Source of the DNA: Candidatus Accumulibacter affinis | Lineage (GTDB): Bacteria > Pseudomonadota > Gammaproteobacteria > Burkholderiales > Rhodocyclaceae | Assembly (NCBI GenBank): GCA_016713625.1 | Contig: JADJOT010000002.1 | Coordinates: 521,001-585,000 of the forward strand | Reading direction: 5' to 3' | DNA length: 64,000 nucleotides | Notes under the pieces: generated by a model | Told to the model about the DNA's origin: nothing | Database searches by the model: none | Seen by the model: only the letters and a program-made list of their open reading frames with translations | In this document: positions 34,179 to 43,692 of the stretch, piece by piece | Position numbering within the stretch: position 1 is the stretch's first letter | Layout: every line of letters starts with the position of its first letter | Program-made: the position numbers and the translations under genes

Positions 34179-36920
34179 ATGGCGAAACTAGGTTCTGTAG
34201 GTCCTTCTAGAAGTGGAGATCAGTTCCACTACGAGTGGGCTGCCCGGCAGTGCCTGGGCCTTCTTGCTGGTAAAGACGGTCTTGTTGCGGTGTCGATTGA
34301 AGGGGCATCGCTGGCCGAAGGTGACGCCTCGACGGATGCTGGCGACGAGGTCATTGACGTCGGCCTGTACTACGGAAGCGAAGAGCTGGCAGAGGCCAGA
34401 GCTATCCGCTACGTGCAACTCAAGCATTCATCCAAACAGGCCAACAAGCCGTGGAACGTAAGCGGGCTGGCCAAAACCATCGCTGGCTTCGCCAAGCGCT
34501 TCAATAACCTAGAGAGCACGCTGGGCATTGACGTCCTGGCCGAGAGAGTGCGGTTCAGCTTTCTGACCAATAGACCGATGGATGAAGACGTTCTCGAGGC
34601 CTTGGCTGACATCGCCGCGGGCGTTAAGACACCGCGCCACACGGCAACTGCCCGGCTGCTGATGCGTTATGCGCAGCCGGCCGGCGGCAATGTGCAACGC
34701 TTCTTAGAAGCTTTTTCGGTAGAAGCCGGCGAGCCCGATCTGTGGGAGCAGCGCAATCTGCTGAGCCAGGATCTGAGCGCGTACATGTCGGCGCCAGACG
34801 CTGACGCTCCGCTGCAACTGAAGGAGTTGGTCACTCGCAAAGCCGCAGACGAGGGGGCGAGGGACCGTTCGATCCGGCTCTACGACGTGCTTCGCGTCTT
34901 ACGTGTGACCGAGGTCGATCTCCTGCCAGCGCCATCATTGATCTCCGAGCCAAAACAGGTGCTCCCGCGGACGCAGCAGGCGGACATCCTGTCGGCGCTG
35001 CTTTCCGCGCAGCGGCCCGTGGTAATCCATGCAGACGGTGGCGTGGGCAAGTCCATCCTGTCAGCACGCCTGGCCCGCGCCATGCCTGAGGGGTCGGTCG
35101 CAGTGCTGTACGACTGCTTCGGTGACGGGACGTACCGCCAGGCCTTGAAGTACCGCCATCGGTATCGCGACGCTCTCGTCCAGATCGCGAACGAACTTGC
35201 AGCGCAGCAACTTTGCCTGCCGTTGATTCCGTCCACGGGCGCCGATCCCAAGGCGTTCATGCGAGCCTTCGTTTCCCGGCTCAAGCAAGCGATCGACCTA
35301 CTACGAGCTCGCAATCCTCAAGTGAGCCTCTGCATCATCGTCGACGCGGCCGACAACGCAGATATGGCCGCACGAGAGATTGGTGAGCGAGCCTTTGTTC
35401 ATGACCTGATCAACACTGATGTGCCCGACGGGGTGCGATTAGCTTTCACGTGCCGATCCCACCGCCGAGAGCACCTAAAGGCTCCGCTCGACACCATCGT
35501 GATCAAGCTGGAGTCATTCACAAAGGCAGAGAGTGCCACGCATCTACGACTGAGGTACCCGGACGCAACGGACACCGAAGCCGCGGAGTTTGCCTACCTC
35601 AGCAGCGACAACCCCCGCGTCCAGGCGCTGGCCATGGAAGGCGGCCAGCCCATCAGCGACATGCTCAGGGCACTGGGGCCAACACCGACAACTGTTCAGC
35701 GCGCTATTGGGGACCTGCTGGCCAGATCTGTCGCCAAAATGAAGGCGGAGTGGGGCCCAACGGAAGCGGTTCAAATCGACCTCATCTGCAAGGGTCTTGC
35801 GGTACTGCGGCCATTGGTACCGATCTCCATTTTGGCCAAGATCGCTGGGGTTCCCGAGAGCGCCGTGCGAACGTTCGCGACTGAGTTTGGGCGCCCGCTG
35901 TTCGTCAAGGACGCAGGCCTGCACTTTATGGACGAACCGGCGGAGACCTGGTTCAACGAGACGTTCAAACCCGAGGCGGCCGCACTCGATGCATTCCTCG
36001 CTACACTGAAGCCCCTCGCGGCAAGTAGCTCGTATGTTGCGGCGGCGCTGCCTCAATTGCTGCTGTCCGCGGGTCGGATGGACGAGCTGATCGCGCTCGC
36101 ACTCTCGAACGAAAGCCTGCCCGAGCTCAACCCTCTGGAACGACGAGACGTAGAGCTGCAACGCCTGATGTTCGCGCTCAGAGCTTGTTTACAGCAAGGC
36201 CGCCATGTGGCTGCTGCCAAGCTCGCGCTGAAAGTCGGGGGAGAAGTGGCTGGTGAAGCTCGCCAGACCGCCCTCATCCAGCAGAACACGGACATTGCCA
36301 GCGTCCTGCTGGCCGCAGATCGCATCGAGGAACTTGTCTCCAGGCGCACGTTCGGTGGCGGATTCCTTGGCTCACATCATGCGTACGAGGCGGTGCTGCT
36401 TTCCGGCAGCGACGACCTCATTCCCGAGGCTACGAGCAGATTGCGCATGGCCCGGGAGTGGTTGGTTGTTTGGAGCGGGCAGCCGCGCAAGCGCCGTAGA
36501 GACGACGCGATCGACGACGTTGATCGCGCTGAACTCGCGATCGGCCTTCTGAGGCTGCGAGGCCCCGCTGAGTCGGCTAGATTCCTCAAGGGATGGCGTC
36601 CGAGAACGACCGTCTTAAGAACCACGAAACTAGTTGCCGCCCGACTGGTAGATCTCGGCGACTACAGGCGGCTGGATGAGCTTGCCGAGCACGCCGAGGG
36701 GGACGTTTGGATGTTGCTGGGCCTTGCTGCTGAAGCAACTCGAGTCGCCCATCTGTTGCCGGAAGAGCCGTTGCGCCGTCTGATGGAGATCTTGACAGAC
36801 CCCAAGGTCAAGCTGCCAGAAGAGGAGCTCTCTTGGAGGCTGGGCAGCGACGTGCTGGATGCAGTCAGGGCTGCGATCACGCAAGCGCTTCGACGCTTGC
36901 CGCGCGACGATGCAACTTAA
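34179..36920 (+). CDS. Avs-like defence NTPase, N-terminal part (nuclease + STAND NTPase)
   Basis: 913 residues from ATG 34179 (MAKLGSVGPSRSGDQFHYEWAA). Residues 1-110 look like a Cap4/DUF4297-type PD-(D/E)xK nuclease (E41, D60 in EVID, Q80-L-K82). Residues about 260-560 form a P-loop STAND NTPase with Walker A (DGGVGKS, about 286-292) and Walker B (CIIVDAAD, about 385-392). A helical repeat region follows. This is the plan of antiviral STAND (Avs/AVAST) proteins, which sense phage proteins and then degrade DNA. The frame stops at TAA 36918-36920, but the same frame continues at once with matching sequence, so this is probably one gene of about 2,086 codons cut by a nonsense codon. AVAST type III has a DUF4297-STAND protein, which is the closest class I can name. 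Confidence 0.72.
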   Translation: MAKLGSVGPSRSGDQFHYEWAARQCLGLLAGKDGLVAVSIEGASLAEGDASTDAGDEVIDVGLYYGSEELAEARAIRYVQLKHSSKQANKPWNVSGLAKTIAGFAKRFNNLESTLGIDVLAERVRFSFLTNRPMDEDVLEALADIAAGVKTPRHTATARLLMRYAQPAGGNVQRFLEAFSVEAGEPDLWEQRNLLSQDLSAYMSAPDADAPLQLKELVTRKAADEGARDRSIRLYDVLRVLRVTEVDLLPAPSLISEPKQVLPRTQQADILSALLSAQRPVVIHADGGVGKSILSARLARAMPEGSVAVLYDCFGDGTYRQALKYRHRYRDALVQIANELAAQQLCLPLIPSTGADPKAFMRAFVSRLKQAIDLLRARNPQVSLCIIVDAADNADMAAREIGERAFVHDLINTDVPDGVRLAFTCRSHRREHLKAPLDTIVIKLESFTKAESATHLRLRYPDATDTEAAEFAYLSSDNPRVQALAMEGGQPISDMLRALGPTPTTVQRAIGDLLARSVAKMKAEWGPTEAVQIDLICKGLAVLRPLVPISILAKIAGVPESAVRTFATEFGRPLFVKDAGLHFMDEPAETWFNETFKPEAAALDAFLATLKPLAASSSYVAAALPQLLLSAGRMDELIALALSNESLPELNPLERRDVELQRLMFALRACLQQGRHVAAAKLALKVGGEVAGEARQTALIQQNTDIASVLLAADRIEELVSRRTFGGGFLGSHHAYEAVLLSGSDDLIPEATSRLRMAREWLVVWSGQPRKRRRDDAIDDVDRAELAIGLLRLRGPAESARFLKGWRPRTTVLRTTKLVAARLVDLGDYRRLDELAEHAEGDVWMLLGLAAEATRVAHLLPEEPLRRLMEILTDPKVKLPEEELSWRLGSDVLDAVRAAITQALRRLPRDDAT

Positions 36921-39900
36921 ACAGCGGCACTGCGGCGCTACCTGCCGGCAGATCCGCCCCGCCAGCTCCACGATTTCGACTCCGAGCGCGTGAAGTTCAT
37001 TAGGGCCTACGCGCTGGAGGCGGCGCTGCGCGGTGAGCGAATTGCTCTGATCGACCTCGCATCGAAGGATATACGCCAGGAGTTCGAGCCTGCGCGATCC
37101 CAAAGCAAAGGGCGGGAAGCATCCCTGCTAGAGCTCGCGACTGGAGGTGTCCTCGCTTGGTTCGTCCTGGCCGCCGAAATCGCATGTAACCGTCAGCCTG
37201 CCGATCTCAATAAGCAGATCGAACTCGCTTTGGGGCAGACGAAGTCCGCTTCGTCGCGGGACTACCAGCGGAACTTCAATCTGGAGAAGGTGGCTGCCGT
37301 CGAATGGACGCAGATTCTGCGCGACGCGGATGCCACTCAGCCAGCTCACGCCGACACGCTCCTGAAATGGATCGACAAGCACGACCACATCTACTCGACT
37401 ACCCTAACCGCAATGTGTCGCATCGCGGCGCGGACGAGCGGCCTGGCCGACCTGTCCCTGGAGCTCAGCAACAGGGCTTTCGCCCAATTGACCGCATCGC
37501 GTAACGATGCGGAGATGCGCGTCGACGACTTGCAGGAGTTGGCGCGCGCCATCTTCTGCGTCAACAAGTCGGAGTCCGCCGCCTACTTCGATCGGGCCAT
37601 CGACATTGCGAGCAAGATTGGCGAAGAGCACCTATCGCGGTGGACTACGTTCCTCGACCTCGCTGATGCCGCGTACCGCCCAGACAAGGCGAGGCCTCGA
37701 ACCGCCTATCGAATGGCGCGAGTGGCGGAGCTGACCTACGAGCACATGGCTCGGGACAAGTACATGGATTGGGACCGGCTCGTTGAAGGCCTGGTCGATC
37801 TGTGCCCGCCATCCAGCCTGGCCATCCTGAGTCGGTGGCGAGATCGAGCGTTTGGGTTTGCCGGCGACCTTTTTCCGGTTGTGATCTACCGCCTGGTGGC
37901 TGCCGGGCATCTTCCGAACGTGGCCCTCATTGCGCTCAGCGGCACTGTGACGGGATGGAAGCGCGTCGATGACGTCAAGGCTGCCATCGACGCGGAGCCA
38001 AACGCTGACCGAAAGTCGTTGATCCTCCAGATTGCCTATCGGTTCCTTCGCATCCGTTTCGCCGACTCATCGACCTGGCGCCAGCTCAAGGCTCTGGCCG
38101 ATGCACTCGCAGTCGTACTTCCTGATTTGGAGCGCCTGCTTCGGGCATCAGAAGCCAAAGAGTCCATTGAAGCGACGACAGCTCCCGCGCCGCGGGAAGC
38201 GCTACACGACGACGTCGAGAAGCCTGACTGGGATGCTGTCTTCAGTGGCGTCGATCTTTGCGATGCAGCTGCAGTCCATGCGGCACGGCGGAATCTCAAG
38301 AAGTATGGCCATCGCACGTACGTTGGGGAGTTCTACCAACAAGGGTGCCGGCGCGCGACTTTGTCGCAGATCGATGGGTACCTCCGCGCAATCCTTTCTG
38401 ATGACGGGTTCGGCGTGTACCACTTTATCGACGTGCTCCGAAACCTGTCGGAGCCCAGTAAGAAGCTCCAGTCCGTTCGTAACGCACTGAGGAAGGCTGT
38501 CCGTGCGCTGGCTCTCAGTGAACCCAATCGCGTTGGACGTCGGGGTTGGGGGAATGAAGGCCCCTTTGCTGAGATCTACACCGCGGGTCTCGTGGCGGAA
38601 AAGGAAGTCGCGGCCGCTCGGATCAAAGGGTACCTCTCGCAGCTCGATTCACTGGGTGCAAATGAGCTGTTCCATTTGGTGGACCCGCTCGCGTTGCACT
38701 TGACCTCAGACGAGGCCGATGAAGTTCTGAACTTCGGCTTTGACCTGCTGGAAGATGTCCTGGAGGCTGAAGACGGTGATGGCCCGTGGGACGACGCTCT
38801 CGCACCTTCATCCTCGTGCGAAGAAGCCTTAGCCGGCTACCTGTGGGCAGGCCTGGCGCGTCCCTCCACCGCAGAGCGCTGGGAGCACACCCATTGCGTC
38901 CGGAACTGCCTCCAACTTAAGTGGACATCCCTGCTGTCCGCGTTGGCGGCTCGTGCGACCAGTGCAGACCCGACGCCATTCGTTGACCGCAGACTGGTTT
39001 TCTACGAGTGGCACGCGCGTCAATGGCTCTGTCTTGCATTGGCAAGGGGTGCGATGGACGCACCCCTTGCTGCGGCCCCGTTTCTCGCCTTTCTGAGCGC
39101 CGCCGCGAGGGAGCAACACGTCGTCATCCGGCATTTCGCGTCGAGTGCACTGAAGTGCCTCCACATGTTCAGCGAGTTGCCGGCGGATCTGCTCGCCGTC
39201 GTGAACGATGAAAACCGCCCGGAACTCGCTGTGGAGACGTACGCCCGAGGCGACCGAGAGGTTGTTGACGACGCTGCGCTGGATGCGGATGACAACGAGA
39301 GGTACCACTTTGGCATCGACATCGGACCGTATTGGTTTGCGCCCTTGGGCCGTGTGTTCGGGCTGAACCAGCAATCTATCGAGCGCCGAGCTCGCTCTGT
39401 CCTGCGCGAGCGCATGTCGCTGGGGCCTTGCCGGCATATCGATGATCAGCGCTACAAGCGCGGGCTCTATCGGGGCCGAGAAACAAGGCACTCGCACGGC
39501 ACGATGCCCGAGGTAGAGGACATCGTCGTCTACCAGTCCTATCACGCCGTGATGCTGGTGGCTAGGCAGCTTCTGAAGACCAAGCCGATACGCCGCCGCG
39601 CCGACGAGGAGGAGAACCCCTTCGACGACTGGTTGAAGGGGCAGTTGCTGACCCGCGCTGACAACCGGTGGCTCGCTGACCGGCGTGACCCGGAGATTCT
39701 GATTGCCGGTGCGGCGAGTGGCGCTCGGTCGAGCGACACATGGTGTTGGGAGGTGACCAACCAGTACCTGGACGATCAGTTGACGACAGACGACGGCATG
39801 AAAGTCCTCTGGGGGCATTGGACGACCACCGACGCGGCCGATGGCGAGACCGTGTCCGTGCGCTCGGCGCTCGTTCCATCCCGTCACGCGGCGGCTCTCC

Positions 39901-40439
39901 TGGCTGCCTTGCAGACCAGTCCTGACCCAGGAAACATCTACTTGCCCGATGCAGACCACGTCGACAACCGCGGGGATTCTGATTACCCGGAGATGCGGCT
40001 CGTCGGATGGGTCAGGACTGGAAGCGACTCCATGCGTCTTGACGAATACGATCCTTGGGCCGGTAAGGTAGCCAACCCGGGCCCACGTCCTTGCCCCACG
40101 ATCATGAGCACGGTCAACGACGCCCTAGAGCCAACAACGGACTTGGATTCGAGGTCTTGGGCGCTTTCAGCAGGCGAGACGCTGAGAAGCGAAACATGGT
40201 CGCGCAGCGTCGGTTATGGGGACGAGCGCGACGTCTTGACCGGCGCTCGGCTGAGCGCCGACGACGAGTTCATTCGCGCACTGTTGAGAGGGCGTCAGCA
40301 AGACTGCATGATCGTCCGCGTCAACGTCCGCCGCAAGCCACCGAAAGACCAGAGTGGCGAAGACGAATACTCCTTCTACAACTGGCCCTACAACCGCTTT
40401 TACCTGATCGGAAACGATGGAATCACTAGATCGCTCTAA
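36921..40439 (+). CDS. Avs-like defence NTPase, C-terminal helical/sensor part
   Basis: 1,172 codons in the same frame as the preceding gene, right after its TAA. The sequence resumes with TAALRRYLPADPPRQLHDF and KFIRAYALEAALRGERIALIDLA, a continuation of the same alpha-helical repeats. No ATG with a ribosome site lies near the junction; the first usable start is GTG at 36990, without a Shine-Dalgarno. The body is helical-repeat-like, as in the ligand-sensing C-terminus of Avs proteins, and ends with a distinct domain (about 39,500-40,439) that I do not recognise. If translated alone it would be a nuclease-less and ATPase-less fragment. Confidence 0.65.
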   Translation, partial: TAALRRYLPADPPRQLHDFDSERVKFIRAYALEAALRGERIALIDLASKDIRQEFEPARSQSKGREASLLELATGGVLAWFVLAAEIACNRQPADLNKQIELALGQTKSASSRDYQRNFNLEKVAAVEWTQILRDADATQPAHADTLLKWIDKHDHIYSTTLTAMCRIAARTSGLADLSLELSNRAFAQLTASRNDAEMRVDDLQELARAIFCVNKSESAAYFDRAIDIASKIGEEHLSRWTTFLDLADAAYRPDKARPRTAYRMARVAELTYEHMARDKYMDWDRLVEGLVDLCPPSSLAILSRWRDRAFGFAGDLFPVVIYRLVAAGHLPNVALIALSGTVTGWKRVDDVKAAIDAEPNADRKSLILQIAYRFLRIRFADSSTWRQLKALADALAVVLPDLERLLRASEAKESIEATTAPAPREALHDDVEKPDWDAVFSGVDLCDAAAVHAARRNLKKYGHRTYVGEFYQQGCRRATLSQIDGYLRAILSDDGFGVYHFIDVLRNLSEPSKKLQSVRNALRKAVRALALSEPNRVGRRGWGNEGPFAEIYTAGLVAEKEVAAARIKGYLSQLDSLGANELFHLVDPLALHLTSDEADEVLNFGFDLLEDVLEAEDGDGPWDDALAPSSSCEEALAGYLWAGLARPSTAERWEHTHCVRNCLQLKWTSLLSALAARATSADPTPFVDRRLVFYEWHARQWLCLALARGAMDAPLAAAPFLAFLSAAAREQHVVIRHFASSALKCLHMFSELPADLLAVVNDENRPELAVETYARGDREVVDDAALDADDNERYHFGIDIGPYWFAPLGRVFGLNQQSIERRARSVLRERMSLGPCRHIDDQRYKRGLYRGRETRHSHGTMPEVEDIVVYQSYHAVMLVARQLLKTKPIRRRADEEENPFDDWLKGQLLTRADNRWLADRRDPEILIAGAASGARSSDTWCWEVTNQYLDDQLTTDDGMKVLWGHWTTTDAADGETVSVRSALVPSRHAAALLAALQTSPDPGNIYLPDADHVDNRGDSDYPEMRLVGWVRTGSDSMRLDEYDPWAGKVANPGPRPCPTIMSTVNDALEPTTDLDSRSWALSAGETLRSETWSRSVGYGDERDVLTGARLSADDEFIRALLRGRQQDCMIVRVNVRRKPPKDQSGEDEYSFYNWPYNRFYLIGNDGITRSL

Positions 40440-41097
40440 GGCAGTCATCGAACTCGGCAAGCGGATTGTTGCCGGCCTAGAGCTCGGTGACGATGTCGTG
40501 GCTCAGTGGATGGCCCACTTCGTCGCTGAAAAGATCTCGGCGGCAGAACAAGCACCGCTCGACACACGAGATACCGCCGTTGCTGCCTGCGTTGAAGCAA
40601 TCCTGAAGCTTTGGGCGAATCGATACACGCTGCCTCCGTACATGAGGCCGCTCAAGGAATTGGACCCGTTGCTTCACACCCTCAAGTCTCTTAGCCTGGA
40701 TGAAGCCGATGGGTACAGGTTTTTCGCTCGCGCGCCTAACGACGAGGAACTTAAGGGGGCCACTGATAAAGAGAAGGAGCTTTTCGAATTCGCGATTGGC
40801 ATTGACCACGCAGCCAGAGAGCTAATTCGCTACCTTCTCAGTTCAGCAGCGGAACAGGCGACCGACGCCGTGAGGCCGTGGCTCGAGGGCGCGGCCAAGG
40901 GTGGCTTGGACGTCAAAGTCGAGCTGAGTGTGTCCTGGTTCGTCGCGGACGGCCTCCTGAAAGCCAAAGAGGAGGCCCAGCAGCGAGCCATGCTGGAGCG
41001 GATCGAGAAGCTAGAGAGCTTTGCAACCGCCGCGCTATTCCTGGCGTCCGAAATGAGGAAGACGCTTCCTTCGGACGTCGAAGATTCGGAAAGCTGA
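40417..41097 (+). CDS. Small protein of the defence locus, unknown function
   Basis: A 226-residue protein that overlaps the end of the preceding gene by 23 bp in another frame, which implies co-translation. It is acidic and helical, with a central block WMAHFVAEKISAAEQ, CVEAILKLWANRYTLPPYMRPLKELDPLL and a C-terminal coiled-coil-like stretch (KAKEEAQQRAMLERIEKLESF). No catalytic motif is seen. Position and overlap suggest an accessory protein of the STAND NTPase, perhaps a regulator or partner. I recognise no family with confidence. Confidence 0.7.
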   Translation: MESLDRSKAVIELGKRIVAGLELGDDVVAQWMAHFVAEKISAAEQAPLDTRDTAVAACVEAILKLWANRYTLPPYMRPLKELDPLLHTLKSLSLDEADGYRFFARAPNDEELKGATDKEKELFEFAIGIDHAARELIRYLLSSAAEQATDAVRPWLEGAAKGGLDVKVELSVSWFVADGLLKAKEEAQQRAMLERIEKLESFATAALFLASEMRKTLPSDVEDSES

Positions 41098-41535
41098 CGA
41101 GCGACGGTTCGCGCTTCACCAAAACGCCATCCCCGCGGGCCGAACTCAAGTGTTCGCCTGACAATGAGACTGGGAGTCTGCTATGGGCTGCGGAACAGCC
41201 AACAGCAAATCAGTTCCGACAGGCTGCCTTGGCCGACGAGCGGGCCGACCCACCGCAGGGCCGAGCGGCCGATCTCTGATCAGTTACCTGCCGTTCGGGC
41301 AGCTCAATTTTTCGGGGCCGCTACGGCCGCTGATGGCCGAGACCAGACCATCACCAACACATTCATGTCGACGGCTGCTTCCGGGCAGCTTCAATCCTCA
41401 AGAGCTGTTCGGCCCTCGACGCCGCGACGATTGGCTATCTGAGGTTGATCAGCACTCGCTACCTTTCCACTACCTACGGTTGCTCGGCCAAAGCTAGCAG
41501 CCAAGTCTGTCGAGGAAATCAGGGGCGATTCAGAC
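41098..41535. other. Non-coding interval with degenerate sequence
   Basis: 438 bp with no gene that I can support. It contains short GC-rich inverted repeats (CTGCC/GGCAG around 41,288-41,301 and a GGCCGCTACGGCC palindrome near 41,320). This may be residue of old mobile DNA at the edge of the island. Confidence 0.35.
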
Positions 41536-42255
41536 CTAGGTTGGGTCAGGAGGCTTTCGCAGCAGATCCACCCGCTGGGGATTGAAGAAGGTAGCGCCTT
41601 CCGAGGCCAGGTGGAGCATGAATTTTTCTCGCACCTGCTGATATACCTCGGGCGAAAGCTGGTGGTTGGTGTGGGTGACGCGGATCATTCGGGCGTCGAA
41701 TTGCTCAAAATTTTCGAACTGGCTACGGGTGTTGAAGAAGAGTTGTTTTTCCAGAGCTAGGTTGCCGCTGCCCACAGCCTTGCATACCGTGGCAAAGGCG
41801 GCTTCTCGGACCACTTTCTCGTCGTGGAAGAGGCGAAGAATGTCGTTGAAATCCCCGGCATAAACCGGCTCAGAAATCCATGCCAAACCACCCGGCTTGA
41901 GTACACGGGAAATCTCGCTCAGGGCCTGATCCATGTGCTCGATGGCGACATGATGCAGTGACTTGAACATGATCACAATGTCGAAGGTGTTATCTTCGGC
42001 AGGAATAGCCTCGGCGCCCCCTTGGCGGAATTGCACGTTGGACAGGTCAGTGACTTCCAGATTGCAGGCATGCTGTATGGTGTCCACCTCTAGAGCGACA
42101 ATTTCCTTCACTCGCCCGGTTTCGGCCAGGGTGCGGGTTTTTTCCGCCTTGCCGCAACCAAGTTCCAGCACGATGGCGCCATCGAAGGGTAGCTCGGTGA
42201 GCATCAGTTTCACTTCGTTGCGCAGCGTGATCTCGGTATCGAGGGCGATTTTCAT
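41536..42255 (-). CDS. Class I SAM-dependent methyltransferase
   Basis: A 239-residue protein starting MKIALDTEITLRNEV. It contains SAM motif I (VLELGCGKAEKT, residues 29-40), an acidic end of beta-2 (ALEVD), and motif IV/post-I segments (FDIVIMFKSLHHV, RVLKPGGLAWISEP). The substrate cannot be told; small-molecule methylation is likely. The start at 42255 is preferred because the longer frame to 42378 would overlap the neighbouring tautomerase gene. It lies 43 bp downstream of that gene on the same strand and is probably in its operon. Confidence 0.8.
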   Translation of the reverse strand: MKIALDTEITLRNEVKLMLTELPFDGAIVLELGCGKAEKTRTLAETGRVKEIVALEVDTIQHACNLEVTDLSNVQFRQGGAEAIPAEDNTFDIVIMFKSLHHVAIEHMDQALSEISRVLKPGGLAWISEPVYAGDFNDILRLFHDEKVVREAAFATVCKAVGSGNLALEKQLFFNTRSQFENFEQFDARMIRVTHTNHQLSPEVYQQVREKFMLHLASEGATFFNPQRVDLLRKPPDPT

Positions 42256-42298
42256 GTAGGTATCGGAGAAAGGATGCGGGGAATTGGGCCTGGAGAGA

Positions 42299-42643
42299 TC
42301 AAAAAGTCCCGCCGTTCCATCCCCACAGATGGCCCTGAGCGTCGGCGAACTCGATATAGACCCGGTCGGCGGAAACACCGAGCGCCGTGTTCATGAGTTC
42401 GCACAGCGCCGTGGACAGGGCGGCCGTGCGTTCTTGCGGCAGCCCAATGCTTTTCATCTCCAGGTAGGCGAGCGGGGATGTATCGCCCCCGAACGTCATG
42501 GTCGCGGCGGTCTCAAGCGACACCATGACGTAACGCTCTGGCTTCCCGAGCAAAGCCGCAACGGCACGCGACGCCTCGGCCAAGAGCGCTTTTCCGGCGT
42601 CGGCATCCAGAACGGCGTAGGTTTGAATCTTCAGCAATGGCAT
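42299..42643 (-). CDS. MIF/4-oxalocrotonate-like tautomerase family protein
   Basis: A 114-residue protein beginning MPLLKIQTYAVLD. The proline after the initiator Met is the catalytic base of the tautomerase superfamily. The order PERYVMVSLETAATMTFGG, then ADRVYIEFADAQGHLWGWNG, matches MIF-type (phenylpyruvate tautomerase-like) proteins. GGAGAG lies 5-6 bases before the ATG at 42643, which decides the start against an upstream ATG at 42742. The physiological substrate in bacteria is usually unknown. It is followed by a methyltransferase. Confidence 0.85.
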   Translation of the reverse strand: MPLLKIQTYAVLDADAGKALLAEASRAVAALLGKPERYVMVSLETAATMTFGGDTSPLAYLEMKSIGLPQERTAALSTALCELMNTALGVSADRVYIEFADAQGHLWGWNGGTF

Positions 42644-43017
42644 TAAGTCTCTCCGGTTTACGTAGCGGCGCTTGAGTATGGCCCCACGATCCCAAGTATC
42701 CTTGACCGACACGCATCGGTCAATGCGAGGCATCTGGGACAACGAACTCGAACGAACAACCTGGGCACTTCAGCGCGATCGGCTTCCACATACCAAGCAT
42801 CTTTCCAACTCTCGGTCGCCTGCGCCCGACCAATTCACAACCACAACCCATTGGCCGGAAACGCCCGCCATTGCTGGGTTCGGGCTGGTGAACGCTCACC
42901 AGCACAACAGAGAACAGAGAGAGAAATTCGAGGGAAGAGGCACCCGAAACGGGGTCTGTGGCAGGGTGACGCTCACCAGCACGAAACGCCGAAGTCCGCC
43001 AACACTGGCGTTGCGGC
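42644..43017. other. Interval upstream of tautomerase gene, with small repeats
   Basis: No supported gene. It contains a hairpin GCTGGTGA/TCACCAGC with a 4-base loop (42884-42903) and a second copy of its right half (ACGCTCACCAGCAC) at 42969-42982. Longer plus-strand frames here are not protein-like. Confidence 0.4.
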
Positions 43018-43021
43018 CAAA

Positions 43022-43053
43022 AAAAATCCCAGCGGATAAAGGCTGGGATTTTT
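43022..43053 (-). terminator. Rho-independent terminator of tRNA-Phe
   Basis: AAAAATCCCAGC (43022-43033) and GCTGGGATTTTT (43042-43053) form a 12-bp stem with an 8-base loop; on the minus strand it is followed by a run of T. It lies 5 bp beyond the tRNA. Confidence 0.88.
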
Positions 43054-43058
43054 GTAAA

Positions 43059-43134
<76 letters not shown>

Positions 43135-43146
43135 AACGAGGTCCGA

Positions 43147-43175
43147 AGTATAGCGAATCGCTCCCCGGTCGTCAA
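43147..43175 (-). promoter_or_regulatory. Sigma-70 promoter of tRNA-Phe
   Basis: TTGACG (43170-43175) and TATACT (43147-43152) are separated by exactly 17 bp, and the tRNA begins 12 bp after the -10. It is a strong match for a stable-RNA promoter. Confidence 0.85.
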
Positions 43176-43204
43176 AAGAAAGAAAGCATCCCTCAAAGCA
43201 TCCC

Positions 43205-43618
43205 TCACTTGACGCGTTGTAACCTGGCGCGGCCTGTCGGCGGGGTGGGCGGCTCGGGTTGGTCGCCCGGGTCGGGTGCGCTGCTCGTCCCACCGGGGGT
43301 CTCGTTGCTTTCGGGTTCGAACGCCATACCGGCACCATTTTCACGCGCGTAGATGGCAGAGATATTGCCAATGGGAATCGAGATGTCGCGTGCGACGCCA
43401 CCAAAACGAGCCTGGAAGCTGATGCCATCGTTGTCCATGCTGAGATGGGCGGTGGCGTCGTAGCCGACATTGAGGACAATCTGGCCGTCGCGAACATGCT
43501 CGCGCGGTACGCGCGTTCGGGAATCGACCGCGACGGCCAGGTAGGGGGTGAATCCGTTGTCGCAACACCACTGGTGAATGGCCCGAATCAAATACGGCTT
43601 GGTCGACGGCAGATCCAT
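43205..43618 (-). CDS. sspB: ClpXP specificity-enhancing factor SspB
   Basis: A 137-residue protein with the SspB fold at the N-terminus (STKPYLIRAIHQWCCDNGFTPYLAV, then VLNVGYDATAHLSMDNDGISFQARFGG and the DISIPIGNISAIYARENG segment). A flexible Pro/Gly-rich tail ends in RARLQRVK, the short peptide region that docks on ClpX. SspB delivers ssrA-tagged proteins to ClpXP. The start at 43618 has GAGGG at a 7-base distance; the ATG at 43624 is too close to it. It follows sspA as in most betaproteobacteria. Confidence 0.94.
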   Translation of the reverse strand: MDLPSTKPYLIRAIHQWCCDNGFTPYLAVAVDSRTRVPREHVRDGQIVLNVGYDATAHLSMDNDGISFQARFGGVARDISIPIGNISAIYARENGAGMAFEPESNETPGGTSSAPDPGDQPEPPTPPTGRARLQRVK

Positions 43619-43692
43619 GGGCATTCCCTCAAAGCATGGTACAGGTCGGACAAGAGCTGCGGCGTCAGCGGCCGCCGAGGATTACCAGCACT

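Noticed and set aside
41164..41442. Possible small genes between the defence locus and the methyltransferase
   Set aside because: Frames are short, have no ribosome site and no protein-like composition.
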